From Butyrivibrio sp. NC2002 (GTDB lineage Bacteria; Bacillota; Clostridia; Lachnospirales; Lachnospiraceae), in the NCBI RefSeq assembly GCF_000702265.1, contig NZ_KL370881.1:394789-458788 (forward strand): a stretch of DNA of 64,000 nucleotides, written 5' to 3'. A program made the translations under genes and the position numbers. A model generated the notes under the pieces. It had not been told where the DNA came from, ran no database searches, and was given only the letters and a program-made list of their open reading frames with translations. This document shows, piece after piece, positions 35,651 through 44,810 of this stretch (within the stretch, counting starts at the first letter, position 1; each line of letters opens with the position of its first letter).

Positions 35651-36115
35651 ATGTCGAGAAAAGAAGAGATAGAAAGAAAAACAGAGGCACTCCTTGGTCC
35701 CATTGCTGAGAAAAACGAAGTTCGAATCTACGATGTAGAATATGTCAAAGAAGCCGGAGAATGGTATCTTAGAGCTTACATCGACAGGGATGGCGGAGTT
35801 GATATCAATAAATGTGTTGATGTCAGCCATGCACTTTCAGATGCACTCGATGAGCATGACTTTATAGAAGATGCCTATACTCTGGAGGTTTCAAGCCCCG
35901 GTCTTGGAAGACAGCTTAAAAAGGACAGACACTTCGAATACAGCCTCGGGCAGGACGTTGATGTAAAGCTTTACAAGCCGATCGACAAGGTAAAGGAATT
36001 TACCGGTAATCTCAAGGCATATGATGCTGATACGGTTACGGTCATGATCGGTGACAAGGAACAGGTTTTTAATAGAAAAGAAATATCTAGTATCAGATTA
36101 ACACTGGATTTTTGA
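35651..36115 (+). CDS. rimP: ribosome maturation factor RimP
   Basis: 154 residues from the ATG at 35651 behind GGGAAGG; a TTG at 35645 is in frame but unlikely. Needed for 30S subunit maturation. RimP N-terminal domain with YDVEYVKEAGEWYLRAYID, then the VSSPGLGRQL motif and a C-terminal SH3-like domain. First gene of the rimP-nusA-rnpM-ylxQ-infB-rbfA-nrnA-truB-ribF operon, the standard Firmicute order. Confidence 0.95.
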   Translation: MSRKEEIERKTEALLGPIAEKNEVRIYDVEYVKEAGEWYLRAYIDRDGGVDINKCVDVSHALSDALDEHDFIEDAYTLEVSSPGLGRQLKKDRHFEYSLGQDVDVKLYKPIDKVKEFTGNLKAYDADTVTVMIGDKEQVFNRKEISSIRLTLDF

Positions 36116-36144
36116 GTTTTCATAATTAAAGGAGAAAAATCATT

Positions 36145-37335
36145 ATGAGCAAAGAATTGATGGATGCACTCGATGTGCTGGAGAAGGAAAAAAACATCAG
36201 CAGAGATTCGCTGTTTGATGCAATTGAGAATTCTTTGGTAACTGCCTGCAAGAACAACTTTGGCAGAGCAGAGAATATTCGTGTCGAGGTAGACAGAAAC
36301 ACTTGCGATTTCAAGTGCTTCGCAGACAAAGAAGTAGTAGAACTTGAGGATGATGTAATGGATCCTCTTCTTGAGATTTGTCTCGATGATGCACGTAAGA
36401 TAGATAAGAAGGCACAGATAGGTGACATCGTTCCTGTAGCCCTTAATTCAAAAGAGTTCGGTCGTATCGCTACTCAGAATGCCAAGAACGTTATTCTTCA
36501 GAAGATCAGAGAGGAAGAGCGCGGAGCTATCTATAATGAATATTATGAACATGAGCATGACATTGTAACAGGTGTTGTCCAGAGATTCATCGGCAAGAAC
36601 ATCAGCATCAATCTTGGAAAAGCAGATGCAATGCTCAATGAGAATGAACAGGTTAAGACAGAGCACTATCGCCCTACAGAGAGAATTAAGGTTTACATTC
36701 TTGAAGTAAGAAACGGAAGCAAGGGACCTCGTATCCTTGTATCACGTACACATCCTGATCTTGTTAAGAGACTATTTGAACAGGAAGTTGCTGAGATCCA
36801 GGACGGTACAGTAGAAATAAAGAGCATCGCTCGTGAGCCCGGCAGCCGTACCAAGATCGCTGTTTATTCAAACAATCCTAACGTAGATGCTGTAGGTGCA
36901 TGCGTAGGTGTTAACGGCGCCAGAGTTAATCTTATAGTAGACGAATTAAACGGTGAGAAGATAGATATCGTAAACTGGGATGAGAACCCCGGAAACCTTA
37001 TTCAGAATGCTCTTTCACCTGCTAAGATCGTAGCAGTATTTGCCGATCCCGATGAGAAGAGCGCTAAGGTAGTTGTTCCCGATTATCAGCTTTCACTTGC
37101 AATCGGTAAAGAAGGTCAGAATGCCCGTCTTGCAGCACGTCTTACAGGATATAAGATCGATATCAAGAGTGAGACTCAGGCTAAGGATGCTCCCGGATTC
37201 AGAATCGAAGATTACATGGATGATGAAGACGAGTATGAAGAGGATGAATACATCGAAGAGGATGATGATGAAACAGAAGTATCTGATGAGGTGTATACAG
37301 ACGAGGATGTTGCCGGGGAGGATACAGAGGAGTAA
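36145..37335 (+). CDS. nusA: transcription termination/antitermination protein NusA
   Basis: 396 residues. N-terminal RNA-polymerase-binding domain (about 1-130), S1 domain (about 135-200), two KH domains (about 205-345; IAREPGSRTKIAV and LAIGKEGQNARLAARL), then an unusually acidic tail of E, D and Y (about 350-396). Modulates pausing, termination and rRNA antitermination. AAAGGAG before the ATG. The leader terminator upstream of rimP may be a target of NusA itself, since NusA-dependent leader control of this operon is known in Bacillus. Confidence 0.97.
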   Translation: MSKELMDALDVLEKEKNISRDSLFDAIENSLVTACKNNFGRAENIRVEVDRNTCDFKCFADKEVVELEDDVMDPLLEICLDDARKIDKKAQIGDIVPVALNSKEFGRIATQNAKNVILQKIREEERGAIYNEYYEHEHDIVTGVVQRFIGKNISINLGKADAMLNENEQVKTEHYRPTERIKVYILEVRNGSKGPRILVSRTHPDLVKRLFEQEVAEIQDGTVEIKSIAREPGSRTKIAVYSNNPNVDAVGACVGVNGARVNLIVDELNGEKIDIVNWDENPGNLIQNALSPAKIVAVFADPDEKSAKVVVPDYQLSLAIGKEGQNARLAARLTGYKIDIKSETQAKDAPGFRIEDYMDDEDEYEEDEYIEEDDDETEVSDEVYTDEDVAGEDTEE

Positions 37336-37366
37336 TCCTTTGCCCCTGATAAGTTAAGGCAAAATT

Positions 37367-37633
37367 ATGGAAAAAAAGAGACCAATGCGCAGATGCGTAG
37401 GATGTGACATAAGCAAGGATAAAGATGAACTTGTGCGAATTGTCCGCGATGCTAACGGTGAATTACATGCGGATTTTACCGGAAGAGCAAATGGCAGAGG
37501 CGCGTATATATGTAACAATTCAAAATGCCTTGAAAAGGCTGCAAAGAGGAGAGGTTTTGAGAAATCTTTCAGAGAAGCAGTACCGGTAGAGGCACTTAAG
37601 GAACTTGAAAAGGAGCTTGCACAAAATGGATGA
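37367..37633 (+). CDS. rnpM: RNase P modulator RnpM (YlxR family)
   Basis: 88 residues. YlxR-type fold with MRRCVGCDISKDKDELVRIV, the GRANGRGAYIC motif and a basic KAAKRRGFEKSF helix for RNA binding. The family member in Bacillus modulates RNase P. Lies between nusA and ylxQ as in most Firmicutes, and its stop overlaps the ylxQ start by eight bases. Confidence 0.9.
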   Translation: MEKKRPMRRCVGCDISKDKDELVRIVRDANGELHADFTGRANGRGAYICNNSKCLEKAAKRRGFEKSFREAVPVEALKELEKELAQNG

Positions 37634-37934
37634 AAAAATCTATTCGCTGCTGGGACTTTGTCAGAAGGCAGGGAAGCTTGTGAGCGGTGAGTTTTCAGTT
37701 GAGAATGCTATAAAGAGCGGAACGGCTTTGGTTGTTTTGATAAGCCTTGATGCTTCTGAAAACACTAAAAAGAAGTTCCATGATAAATGTGATTTTTATA
37801 ATGTGAAGGTGGCCGATTTCGGTTCAAAAGAAAAACTTGGACATGCGATCGGAAAAGAAGTCAGAACAAGCGTTGCAGTCACGGATGCAGGATTTGCTAA
37901 ATCGCTTTGCGAAAAGCTTGAACTTCAGTTATAA
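37626..37934 (+). CDS. L7Ae-family ribosomal protein YlxQ
   Basis: 102 residues from the ATG at 37626; the frame opens at 37605 but the ATG has AGGAG ten bases upstream. L7Ae/L30e fold with GLCQKAGKLVSGEFSVENAIKSG and a LVVLISLDASENTKKK segment. Probably binds kink-turn RNA. Its role is not settled in the family. Overlaps rnpM by eight bases and precedes infB by 30 bp. Confidence 0.88.
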   Translation: MDEKIYSLLGLCQKAGKLVSGEFSVENAIKSGTALVVLISLDASENTKKKFHDKCDFYNVKVADFGSKEKLGHAIGKEVRTSVAVTDAGFAKSLCEKLELQL

Positions 37935-37964
37935 GGTAAGATGAAAAGTACGGAGGAAATGCGA

Positions 37965-40865
37965 ATGTCGAAAATTAAAATATCCGAACTCGCTTCGGAG
38001 CTTGGTATAGAAGGAAAGGAGCTTGTTAATTTCCTGCAGGAGCAGGGAGTTGAAGCTGCAAAGAGATCTACCAGCTCAATAGAAGACGAAGATGCGGAGA
38101 AAGCAAGAAAACATTTCGGAAGCGGCAAATCCGGAGAGAAGTCTGTAAATGAGGAGAAGAAGGCTGCATCAGAAGAATCTGATGATGCAAAAAAAGCTGA
38201 AAAGAAAAAACCTGAAGCTCCCAAGGGCGGAGACGGTGCCGTAAAGAAAAAGAAGAAGATTATTATTACAACAAACCCCGGTAATTCTAAGAATGGCAAT
38301 TTCCAGGGTGGAAATAACAACAATAATAATCAGAATCGTGGAAGCCAGAACAAGAATTTCGGCAGAGATAACCGCGGAGGCCAGAAGCAGAGTACATTCG
38401 CACGTTCACAGAACGCATATCATCCGATTAAGCCTTTAACTGCACCATCACAGCTTGAAGCATACAACACGGAAATTCCGAAGTACCACGAACCTGCACA
38501 GCAGGCTCCTAAAGCTGAACCGGTTCAGAAGACCGAAGCTGCACCCAAGGAAGCTCCTGTGCAGACTCCTGCTGCAGAACCTGTAAAGGAAGTACGTTCA
38601 AACGAGAATCGTCCTACTGAGCATAAGGAAAATCGTCAGAACGAGCAGAGAGAAAATCACCAGAATAATGAGCGCTCAAATAATGATCGTCAGGGTCAGG
38701 ATCGCCAGAGAGATAATCGTCAGGGCGGCGAGCGCAAGTTCGGCAATAACCAGAACGGTCAGCAGAGAAGATCTGATGACAGAAACAGAGATGGTCAGAG
38801 ACAGGGACGTCCCGGTCAGAATGCAAGACCCGGACAGGGACCTGCAAGAGGCACATCTGACAGACCTCAGGGCAAAGGTAAGGACTTCTCTAAGGGAGCC
38901 GGAAGAGGCGGATTCGATGCACCTCCGATCAACGAGGGCAAAGGTGAAGGAAAGAGACGTTCTACTCAGGATAAGGATAAGAGATCCAAGAAGGATCATA
39001 TCTATGAAGAGAATGACGAGATGATGCCAAGAAGTAAGAGAGTTGGCCGTTTCATCAAGCCTGAGGTTAAGAAGGTAGAAGAGCCTGAGGAGCAGATCAA
39101 GGTAATTACAATCCCTGATAAGCTTACTATCAAGGAACTTGCTGATAAGATGAAGCTGCAGCCTTCTGCTATCATCAAGAAGCTTTTCCTTGCAGGTCAG
39201 GTAGTTACGGTTAACTCAGAGCTTTCATATGAGGAAGCTGAGAATATTGCGATCGAATATGACATCATCTGCGAGAAGGAAGTTCAGGTAGACGTGATCG
39301 AAGAACTTCTTAAGGAAGAAGAGGAGAATCCTGAGGATCTTACTCCCAGACCTCCGGTTGTCTGCGTAATGGGTCACGTTGACCATGGTAAGACATCACT
39401 TCTTGATGCTATTCGTGATACAAGCGTTACTGATAAGGAAGCAGGCGGTATTACACAGCGTATCGGTGCTTACCAGATCAAGGTTAATGACAGAAAGATC
39501 ACATTCCTTGATACACCCGGTCACGAAGCTTTTACAGCTATGCGTATGCGTGGTGCTAATTCAACAGATATCGCCGTACTCGTTGTAGCAGCTGATGATG
39601 GTGTTATGCCTCAGACAATAGAAGCTATCAACCATGCTAAAGCAGCAGGTGTTGAAATAATCGTTGCAGTAAACAAGATTGATAAACCCAGTGCTAACGT
39701 AGACAGAGTTAAGCAGGAAATGACTGAATACGGTCTTATCGCTACTGATTGGGGCGGACAGACTGAGTTCGTTCCCGTATCTGCAAAGACAGGTGAAGGT
39801 ATGGATGTACTTCTTGATACCATCCTCATCACTGCAGATATTCTTGAGCTCAAGGCTAATGCGAACAGAAGTGCAAGAGGTCTTGTACTCGAGGCTAAGC
39901 TTGATAAGGGCCGTGGTCCTGTTGCAAACGTACTTGTACAGAAGGGTACTCTTCATGTTGGGGACTTCATTTCTGCAGGTGCATGCTCAGGTAAGGTTCG
40001 TGCAATGATAGATGATAAGGGCAAGAGACTTAAAGAAGCCCGTCCTTCACAGCCTGTTGAGATCCTTGGACTTTCAGATGTTCCCGGAGCAGGTGAGGTA
40101 TTCCTTGGTCATGAGAGTGATAAGGAAGCTAAGCAGTATGCTAACACATACCTCCAGCAGCAGAAGAAAGACCTCATCGAGGAGACAAAGGCTAAGATGT
40201 CACTTGATGACCTCTACTCCAAGATTGAGGAAGGTAAGCTCAAAGAACTTGATATCATTATCAAGGCTGACGTTCAGGGTAGCGTAGAAGCACTTAAGGC
40301 AAGTCTTCTTAAGCTTTCCAACGACGAAGTTGTTGTTAAGATCATCCACGGCGGCGTTGGTGCGATCACAGAATCTGACGTATCACTTGCTGCTGCATCA
40401 AATGCTATTATCATCGGTTTTGATGTTAGACCTGATGCTGTTGCCAAGAGCACAGCTGAGCACGAAGGTGTAGAGATCAAGCTTTACAAGGTTATCTACC
40501 AGGCTATCGAAGATGTTGAGTATGCTATGAAGGGTATGCTTGCTCCTGTATATGAGGAGAAGGTTATCGGACATGCTGAGATCCGTCAGCTCTTCAAGGC
40601 TTCCAAGCTTGGTAATATTGCCGGTTCTATCGTTACTGACGGTATGATCCAGAAGGATTGTAAGGTTCGTATTAACCGTGGCGACGAGCAGATATTTGAA
40701 GGTGATCTTGCTTCACTTAAGCGCTTCAAGGATGACGTCAAAGAGGTTAAGGACGGATACGAGTGTGGTCTTGTATTTGACGGATTTGATCAGATCCAGG
40801 TTGGTGATACAGTAGAAGCTTACATTATGGTTGAGGTTCCTCGCGAGAAGCTTGAGAATAAATAA
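37965..40865 (+). CDS. infB: translation initiation factor IF-2
   Basis: 966 residues from the ATG at 37965 (GGAGG eight bases upstream; an earlier in-frame ATG at 37941 lacks one). Brings initiator tRNA to the 30S subunit. IF2_N helix domain at about 1-55; a long low-complexity linker (about 60-350) with N-, Q-, R- and G-rich stretches; a second IF2_N; then the GTPase with GHVDHGKT at 470-477, DTPGHEAF and NKIDKP, followed by domains II-IV. The linker is much richer in Asn/Arg/Gln than the surrounding proteins. Confidence 0.97.
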   Translation: MSKIKISELASELGIEGKELVNFLQEQGVEAAKRSTSSIEDEDAEKARKHFGSGKSGEKSVNEEKKAASEESDDAKKAEKKKPEAPKGGDGAVKKKKKIIITTNPGNSKNGNFQGGNNNNNNQNRGSQNKNFGRDNRGGQKQSTFARSQNAYHPIKPLTAPSQLEAYNTEIPKYHEPAQQAPKAEPVQKTEAAPKEAPVQTPAAEPVKEVRSNENRPTEHKENRQNEQRENHQNNERSNNDRQGQDRQRDNRQGGERKFGNNQNGQQRRSDDRNRDGQRQGRPGQNARPGQGPARGTSDRPQGKGKDFSKGAGRGGFDAPPINEGKGEGKRRSTQDKDKRSKKDHIYEENDEMMPRSKRVGRFIKPEVKKVEEPEEQIKVITIPDKLTIKELADKMKLQPSAIIKKLFLAGQVVTVNSELSYEEAENIAIEYDIICEKEVQVDVIEELLKEEEENPEDLTPRPPVVCVMGHVDHGKTSLLDAIRDTSVTDKEAGGITQRIGAYQIKVNDRKITFLDTPGHEAFTAMRMRGANSTDIAVLVVAADDGVMPQTIEAINHAKAAGVEIIVAVNKIDKPSANVDRVKQEMTEYGLIATDWGGQTEFVPVSAKTGEGMDVLLDTILITADILELKANANRSARGLVLEAKLDKGRGPVANVLVQKGTLHVGDFISAGACSGKVRAMIDDKGKRLKEARPSQPVEILGLSDVPGAGEVFLGHESDKEAKQYANTYLQQQKKDLIEETKAKMSLDDLYSKIEEGKLKELDIIIKADVQGSVEALKASLLKLSNDEVVVKIIHGGVGAITESDVSLAAASNAIIIGFDVRPDAVAKSTAEHEGVEIKLYKVIYQAIEDVEYAMKGMLAPVYEEKVIGHAEIRQLFKASKLGNIAGSIVTDGMIQKDCKVRINRGDEQIFEGDLASLKRFKDDVKEVKDGYECGLVFDGFDQIQVGDTVEAYIMVEVPREKLENK

Positions 40866-40877
40866 AAGGGATAATCA

Positions 40878-41294
40878 ATGAGAAAAAACAGTATCAAAAA
40901 TATCCGTATTAACGGAGAGGTACAAAAAGTAATATCAGAGGCTATCAGATTTAGTAAGGATCCCAGGATCAGCCCCATGACATCCGTAATGGATGTTGAG
41001 GTTGCTCCTGACCTTAAGACCTGCAAGGTATGGGTTTCTGTTATGGGTAATGATGAGGACAGACTCCGTACCCAGGAAGGTCTTAAATCTGCTGCCGGAT
41101 ATATCAGAAGTACTCTTGCAAAAGAACTGAATATGAGAAATACTCCTGAGCTCAGATTCATCATGGACGATTCAATAGAATATGCTATTAATATGTCTAA
41201 GAAGATTGATGAAGTTGCAGCCAAGGATGCAGCAGCCAGAGCAGCAAGAGGCGAAACAGAAGACGAAGATACAAGTGATGGTGATGATGAATGA
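40878..41294 (+). CDS. rbfA: 30S ribosome-binding factor RbfA
   Basis: 138 residues. KH-like fold with the RINGEVQKVISEAIRFSKDPRI opening, VWVSVMG and the LRFIMDDSIEYA motif. Cold-shock and 16S 5'-end maturation factor. An acidic tail follows residue 120. The stop codon overlaps the nrnA start (ATGA), so translation is probably coupled. Confidence 0.95.
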   Translation: MRKNSIKNIRINGEVQKVISEAIRFSKDPRISPMTSVMDVEVAPDLKTCKVWVSVMGNDEDRLRTQEGLKSAAGYIRSTLAKELNMRNTPELRFIMDDSIEYAINMSKKIDEVAAKDAAARAARGETEDEDTSDGDDE

Positions 41295-42244
41295 AAATCG
41301 ATGAACTGCTTGCCGGTGTAAGCACCGTCGGAATCAGTGGTCATATACGTCCTGACGGTGATTGTATCGGCTCAAACATGGCATTATACAATTATCTTAG
41401 GAAAAACTATCCTGATATCAGGGTAGACGTGTTCCTGCAGGAAATACCTGAATGCTTTTCTTTTCTCGATGGCATAGAGGATGTAAGGACTGATTACAAG
41501 ACAGACATTGATAGCTATGATCTCTTTTTTGCACTAGATTGCGGAAAAGAAAGACTTGGCGATGCTGAGAAATTTTTTGATGCTGCAAAAAAGAAGATAA
41601 ACATAGATCATCATATCAGTAATCCGGGGACGGGTGATGCTAATTACATAGTTCCTACAGCAAGCTCTGCATGCGAGCTTGTATATAACTGCCTGGACAA
41701 TGAAAAAACAGATGAGGCGGTTGCCAAGTGTATCTATACCGGAATTGTAACAGATACCGGTGTATTCAAGTATTCCAACACATCTCCGGAGACACTTAAG
41801 GTAGTATCTGAGCTTATCAAATTCGGTTTTGATTTTGGAGCTTTGGTCGATCACGTATTCTTTGAAAAGACCTATGTGCAGAACCAGATACTTGGCAGAG
41901 CTTTACTTGAAAGCATGCTCTTTATGGATGGAAAATGCATAGTAAGTGTAGTTTCCAGACAGACAATGGATTTCTATATGGTTACATCAAGTGACCTTGA
42001 CGGAATTGTAAGCCAGCTCCTTTTGACTTCAGGAACTGAGTGCGCTATGTTCTTATACGAGATAGGAAGTATGGAATACAAGGTTAGTCTGCGTTCAAAG
42101 GGACTTGTGAATGTGGCCAAAATAGCTGAACTGTTCGGAGGCGGCGGACATGCAAGGGCAGCCGGATGCACTATGAACGGAACACAGCATGATATCATCA
42201 ACAATCTTTCGGAGTACATCGAAAGACAGCTTAAAGGTATATAA
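41291..42244 (+). CDS. nrnA: DHH-family nanoRNase / pAp phosphatase
   Basis: 317 residues. DHH domain with GHIRPDGDCIGSN, FFALDCG, and NIDHHISNPGTGDANY, then a DHHA1 domain ending GGGGHARAAGC. Degrades oligoribonucleotides of two to five bases and dephosphorylates 3'-phosphoadenosine-5'-phosphate. All metal-binding Asp/His residues are present. Starts inside the rbfA stop and ends directly against truB. Confidence 0.93.
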   Translation: MKIDELLAGVSTVGISGHIRPDGDCIGSNMALYNYLRKNYPDIRVDVFLQEIPECFSFLDGIEDVRTDYKTDIDSYDLFFALDCGKERLGDAEKFFDAAKKKINIDHHISNPGTGDANYIVPTASSACELVYNCLDNEKTDEAVAKCIYTGIVTDTGVFKYSNTSPETLKVVSELIKFGFDFGALVDHVFFEKTYVQNQILGRALLESMLFMDGKCIVSVVSRQTMDFYMVTSSDLDGIVSQLLLTSGTECAMFLYEIGSMEYKVSLRSKGLVNVAKIAELFGGGGHARAAGCTMNGTQHDIINNLSEYIERQLKGI

Positions 42245-43195
42245 ATGTATAACGGACTGATCAATGTTTACAAGGAGGCAGGCTATACATCCAACGATGT
42301 TGTGGCGCGCCTCCGCGGCATTTTAAAAATGAGAAAAATCGGACACACAGGGACTCTGGATCCGGATGCGGTCGGAGTCCTTGTTGTTTGTGTGGGAAAT
42401 GGAACAAAACTGGTCGAGATGCTGACAGACCATGATAAGGAATATATTGCGGTCTGCAGGCTTGGTGTTACAACAGATACACAGGATATGTCTGGCAATA
42501 TCCTCTCAGAAAGTGATGTTGATGTTACTTCAGAGAGACTCCGCGAAGTCGTAAAGAGGTTCGTAGGAGAATACGACCAGATTCCTCCTATGTATTCCGC
42601 AATCAAAGTCGGTGGTAAAAAGCTGTATGAACTCGCAAGAGCCGGTAAGGAAGTAGAGAGAAAACCAAGAAGAGTAAGCATACCTTCGATTACTATCCTT
42701 GACGACAGCAGACTATCATCGGACCACATTTTTACTATGGAGATAAAGTGCTCCAAGGGTACATATATCAGAACGCTCTGCAATGACATAGGCGAAGCCC
42801 TTGGCTGCGGCGCTGCGATGGAACATCTCACAAGAACCTGCGTGGGAAGCTTCCATCTTGATACAGCTGTAACTCTTGATGAAATTGAAAAAAGAAGAGA
42901 TGAAGGCAGGCTGGATGAAATAATATACCCTACAGAGAGCATTTTCAGAGATCTGGATCTGTGCATTATAAAAGACAGCCACAGGAGACTTCTTGAAAAT
43001 GGAAACGGATTCAAGGTTGAAAATATTTTAAAAGAGACGCCGGATGATGAGATGGATCACATAGATGATTCGGAACTGTATGAAGATGGCGTAAGAGTCA
43101 GGGTATATTCAGAGGATAAGACCTTTTTTGGAATATACAAATATGACAAGAGATTAGAATCATTCAAGGTTGAAAAATTTTTCTATCAGCCTTGA
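42245..43195 (+). CDS. truB: tRNA pseudouridine(55) synthase
   Basis: 316 residues. Makes pseudouridine 55 in the T-loop of tRNAs. Catalytic Asp in KIGHTGTLDPDAVGVLVV, then DKEYIAVCRLG, PPMYSAIKVGGKKLYELAR and KCSKGTYIRTL. The C-terminal domain is standard. The ATG follows the nrnA stop with no gap; AAAGG lies in the nrnA end. Confidence 0.96.
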   Translation: MYNGLINVYKEAGYTSNDVVARLRGILKMRKIGHTGTLDPDAVGVLVVCVGNGTKLVEMLTDHDKEYIAVCRLGVTTDTQDMSGNILSESDVDVTSERLREVVKRFVGEYDQIPPMYSAIKVGGKKLYELARAGKEVERKPRRVSIPSITILDDSRLSSDHIFTMEIKCSKGTYIRTLCNDIGEALGCGAAMEHLTRTCVGSFHLDTAVTLDEIEKRRDEGRLDEIIYPTESIFRDLDLCIIKDSHRRLLENGNGFKVENILKETPDDEMDHIDDSELYEDGVRVRVYSEDKTFFGIYKYDKRLESFKVEKFFYQP

Positions 43196-43218
43196 GAATA
43201 ATAAAATGGAGAAAGCAA

Positions 43219-44202
43219 ATGCAGATAATTTCCTGCACGAAGAAATTTCATATAGAAGATAAAACTGCAGTTGCTATAGGCAAATTTGACGGAATTCATT
43301 TGGGTCACCAAAAGCTTCTTTCACACATCCTTGATAAAAAGGATAAGGGCATGAAAGCAGCTATATTCACATTTGATCCGTCGCCCGCTGTATTTTTTTC
43401 TAATATTTCAAAGAAACAAGCCGGCGCTAAAGTTTTTGATGATAAACGAAATGATGAACATAAAATGATGATTTCGCAACTTCTTACAAAGGAAGAAAAG
43501 CGTCGCAAATTTGAAGAACTTGGAATAGATATTCTGGTCGAGTTTCCGATGGATGAAGAGACTGCTCATATTTCACCGGAAGACTGTGTAAGAAATATTC
43601 TGCACGATCAGATGAATGCAGCATATATCGCTGCGGGAGACGATCTGTCTTACGGCTACAAGGGTAAGGGAGACTTCGCCCTTTTAAACAAACTTGCACC
43701 GGAACTTGGATACAGAACCCATGCAATAAAAAAGCTTCAGATGTTTGGACGAAATATAAGTTCAAGCTTTATAAAAGAAGAGATTCAAAAGGCAGAAATG
43801 GAGAGAGCAGCAGAGCTTTTGGGCGAGAAGTACTATGTCGGCGGATTGGTGGAGCATGGTAAAAGACTTGGAAGAACCATAGGTTTTCCTACAGTTAATA
43901 TTTTACCTCCCGACGAAAAATGTCTTCCTCCTTTTGGAGTTTATTTTTCTGAAGTGAGGATAGAGGGACAAAAATATCATGGAATGACCAATATAGGCGT
44001 AAGACCTACAGTTTCCGACAACAACAGAGTAAGTGTTGAAACATTTATATATGATTTTGACGGAGACTTGTACGGAAAATATCTGGAAATAGCTCTTCTT
44101 ACATTTCACCGAAAAGAGCAGAGGTTTTCCGGTGTGGATGCCTTAAAGGCACAGATGGATCATGACCTGGAAGCGGGAAGAAATTTTTTCAGCAGAGACT
44201 GA
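43219..44202 (+). CDS. ribF: bifunctional riboflavin kinase / FAD synthetase
   Basis: 327 residues from the ATG at 43219 (TGGAGAAAG upstream; the frame opens at 43192). N-terminal adenylyltransferase (AIGKFDGIHLGHQKLL; later NISSSFIKEEI), C-terminal flavokinase with GKRLGRTIGFPTVNI. Converts riboflavin to FMN and FAD. A roughly 20-residue insertion around GAKVFDDKRNDEHKMM in the first domain is longer than in many relatives. Last gene of the nusA-infB operon; the rpsO promoter overlaps its downstream edge. Confidence 0.95.
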   Translation: MQIISCTKKFHIEDKTAVAIGKFDGIHLGHQKLLSHILDKKDKGMKAAIFTFDPSPAVFFSNISKKQAGAKVFDDKRNDEHKMMISQLLTKEEKRRKFEELGIDILVEFPMDEETAHISPEDCVRNILHDQMNAAYIAAGDDLSYGYKGKGDFALLNKLAPELGYRTHAIKKLQMFGRNISSSFIKEEIQKAEMERAAELLGEKYYVGGLVEHGKRLGRTIGFPTVNILPPDEKCLPPFGVYFSEVRIEGQKYHGMTNIGVRPTVSDNNRVSVETFIYDFDGDLYGKYLEIALLTFHRKEQRFSGVDALKAQMDHDLEAGRNFFSRD

Positions 44203-44204
44203 AC

Positions 44205-44233
44205 TTTACATTTGTTAATACCTGTGATAAAAT
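44205..44233 (+). promoter_or_regulatory. rpsO promoter
   Basis: TTTACA (44205-44210), 17-bp spacer, TGA-TAAAAT (-10 at 44228-44233, extended). Starts two bases after the ribF stop. Confidence 0.7.
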
Positions 44234-44239
44234 AAATCG

Positions 44240-44336
44240 GTTTCTTACATGAGAAACAATATGCAATTACCGATACTCGGATCGAGGCTTCTCCAGCCAC
44301 TTCCTGGTATACGGCAGATCGAAGTAAAAAGGAGAA
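44240..44336 (+). promoter_or_regulatory. structured rpsO leader, candidate S15 autoregulatory element
   Basis: Hairpin GTTTCT/AGAAAC (44240-44257), a small CCGA/TCGG hairpin (44270-44280), and TTCTCC (44289-44294) able to pair with the ribosome site GGAGAA (44331-44336). S15 controls its own synthesis through leader structures in several phyla. Confidence 0.5.
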
Positions 44337-44341
44337 AGAGA

Positions 44342-44608
44342 ATGATCGCAAAAGAGAAAAAGACAGAAGTTATCAATCAGTTCGCAAGACAGGCTGGCGA
44401 CACAGGTTCACCGGAGGTTCAGATTGCTATTCTTACAGCTCGTATCAAAGAGCTTAACGAGCATCTTGATGTACATCCCAAGGATCACCACTCAAGAAGA
44501 GGACTTCTTAAGATGGTTGGTAGAAGACGTGCTCTTCTTTCTTACCTTAAGAAGAAGGATCTTGAGAAGTATCGTAAGCTTATCGCTGATCTTGGTCTGA
44601 GAAAGTAA
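44342..44608 (+). CDS. rpsO: 30S ribosomal protein S15
   Basis: 88 residues from the ATG at 44342, with AAAAGGAGAAAGAG before it; the frame opens at 44249 inside the leader. Binds 16S rRNA in the platform. Family motifs [32 protein letters not shown] and LLSYLKKKD are intact. Followed by a terminator and then pnp, the common rpsO-pnp order. Confidence 0.97.
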   Translation: MIAKEKKTEVINQFARQAGDTGSPEVQIAILTARIKELNEHLDVHPKDHHSRRGLLKMVGRRRALLSYLKKKDLEKYRKLIADLGLRK

Positions 44609-44615
44609 TGGAAAA

Positions 44616-44664
44616 AAGGCGGGGTTGGTCGATTTTATTATCGGCTTATTCCGCCTTGTTTTTG
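44616..44664 (+). terminator. terminator between rpsO and pnp
   Basis: AAGGCGG (44616-44622) with CCGCCTT (44651-44657), extended by an inner GTCGAT/ATCGGC stem, then GTTTTTG. About 145 bp of leader follows before pnp; it holds a GCGCC/GGCGC hairpin (44779-44795) just upstream of the pnp ribosome site and no gene. Confidence 0.8.
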
Positions 44665-44810
44665 TTCTTTTATTATCGATCGGACTTAAAACTAAAGTCA
44701 GCAATTCAAGTTTCCATACAAGCCTGCCGCTAAAGATGAAAAGTTGGCGGAGTTTGTTGGTTCTTAAGGATTAAAAATGCGCCCGAGGATGGCGCGAGAA
44801 GGAGATTAAT

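Noticed and set aside
42283..43014. 243-codon minus-strand frame opposite truB
   Set aside because: truB is unambiguous; the antisense frame has biased serine/leucine composition typical of shadows.
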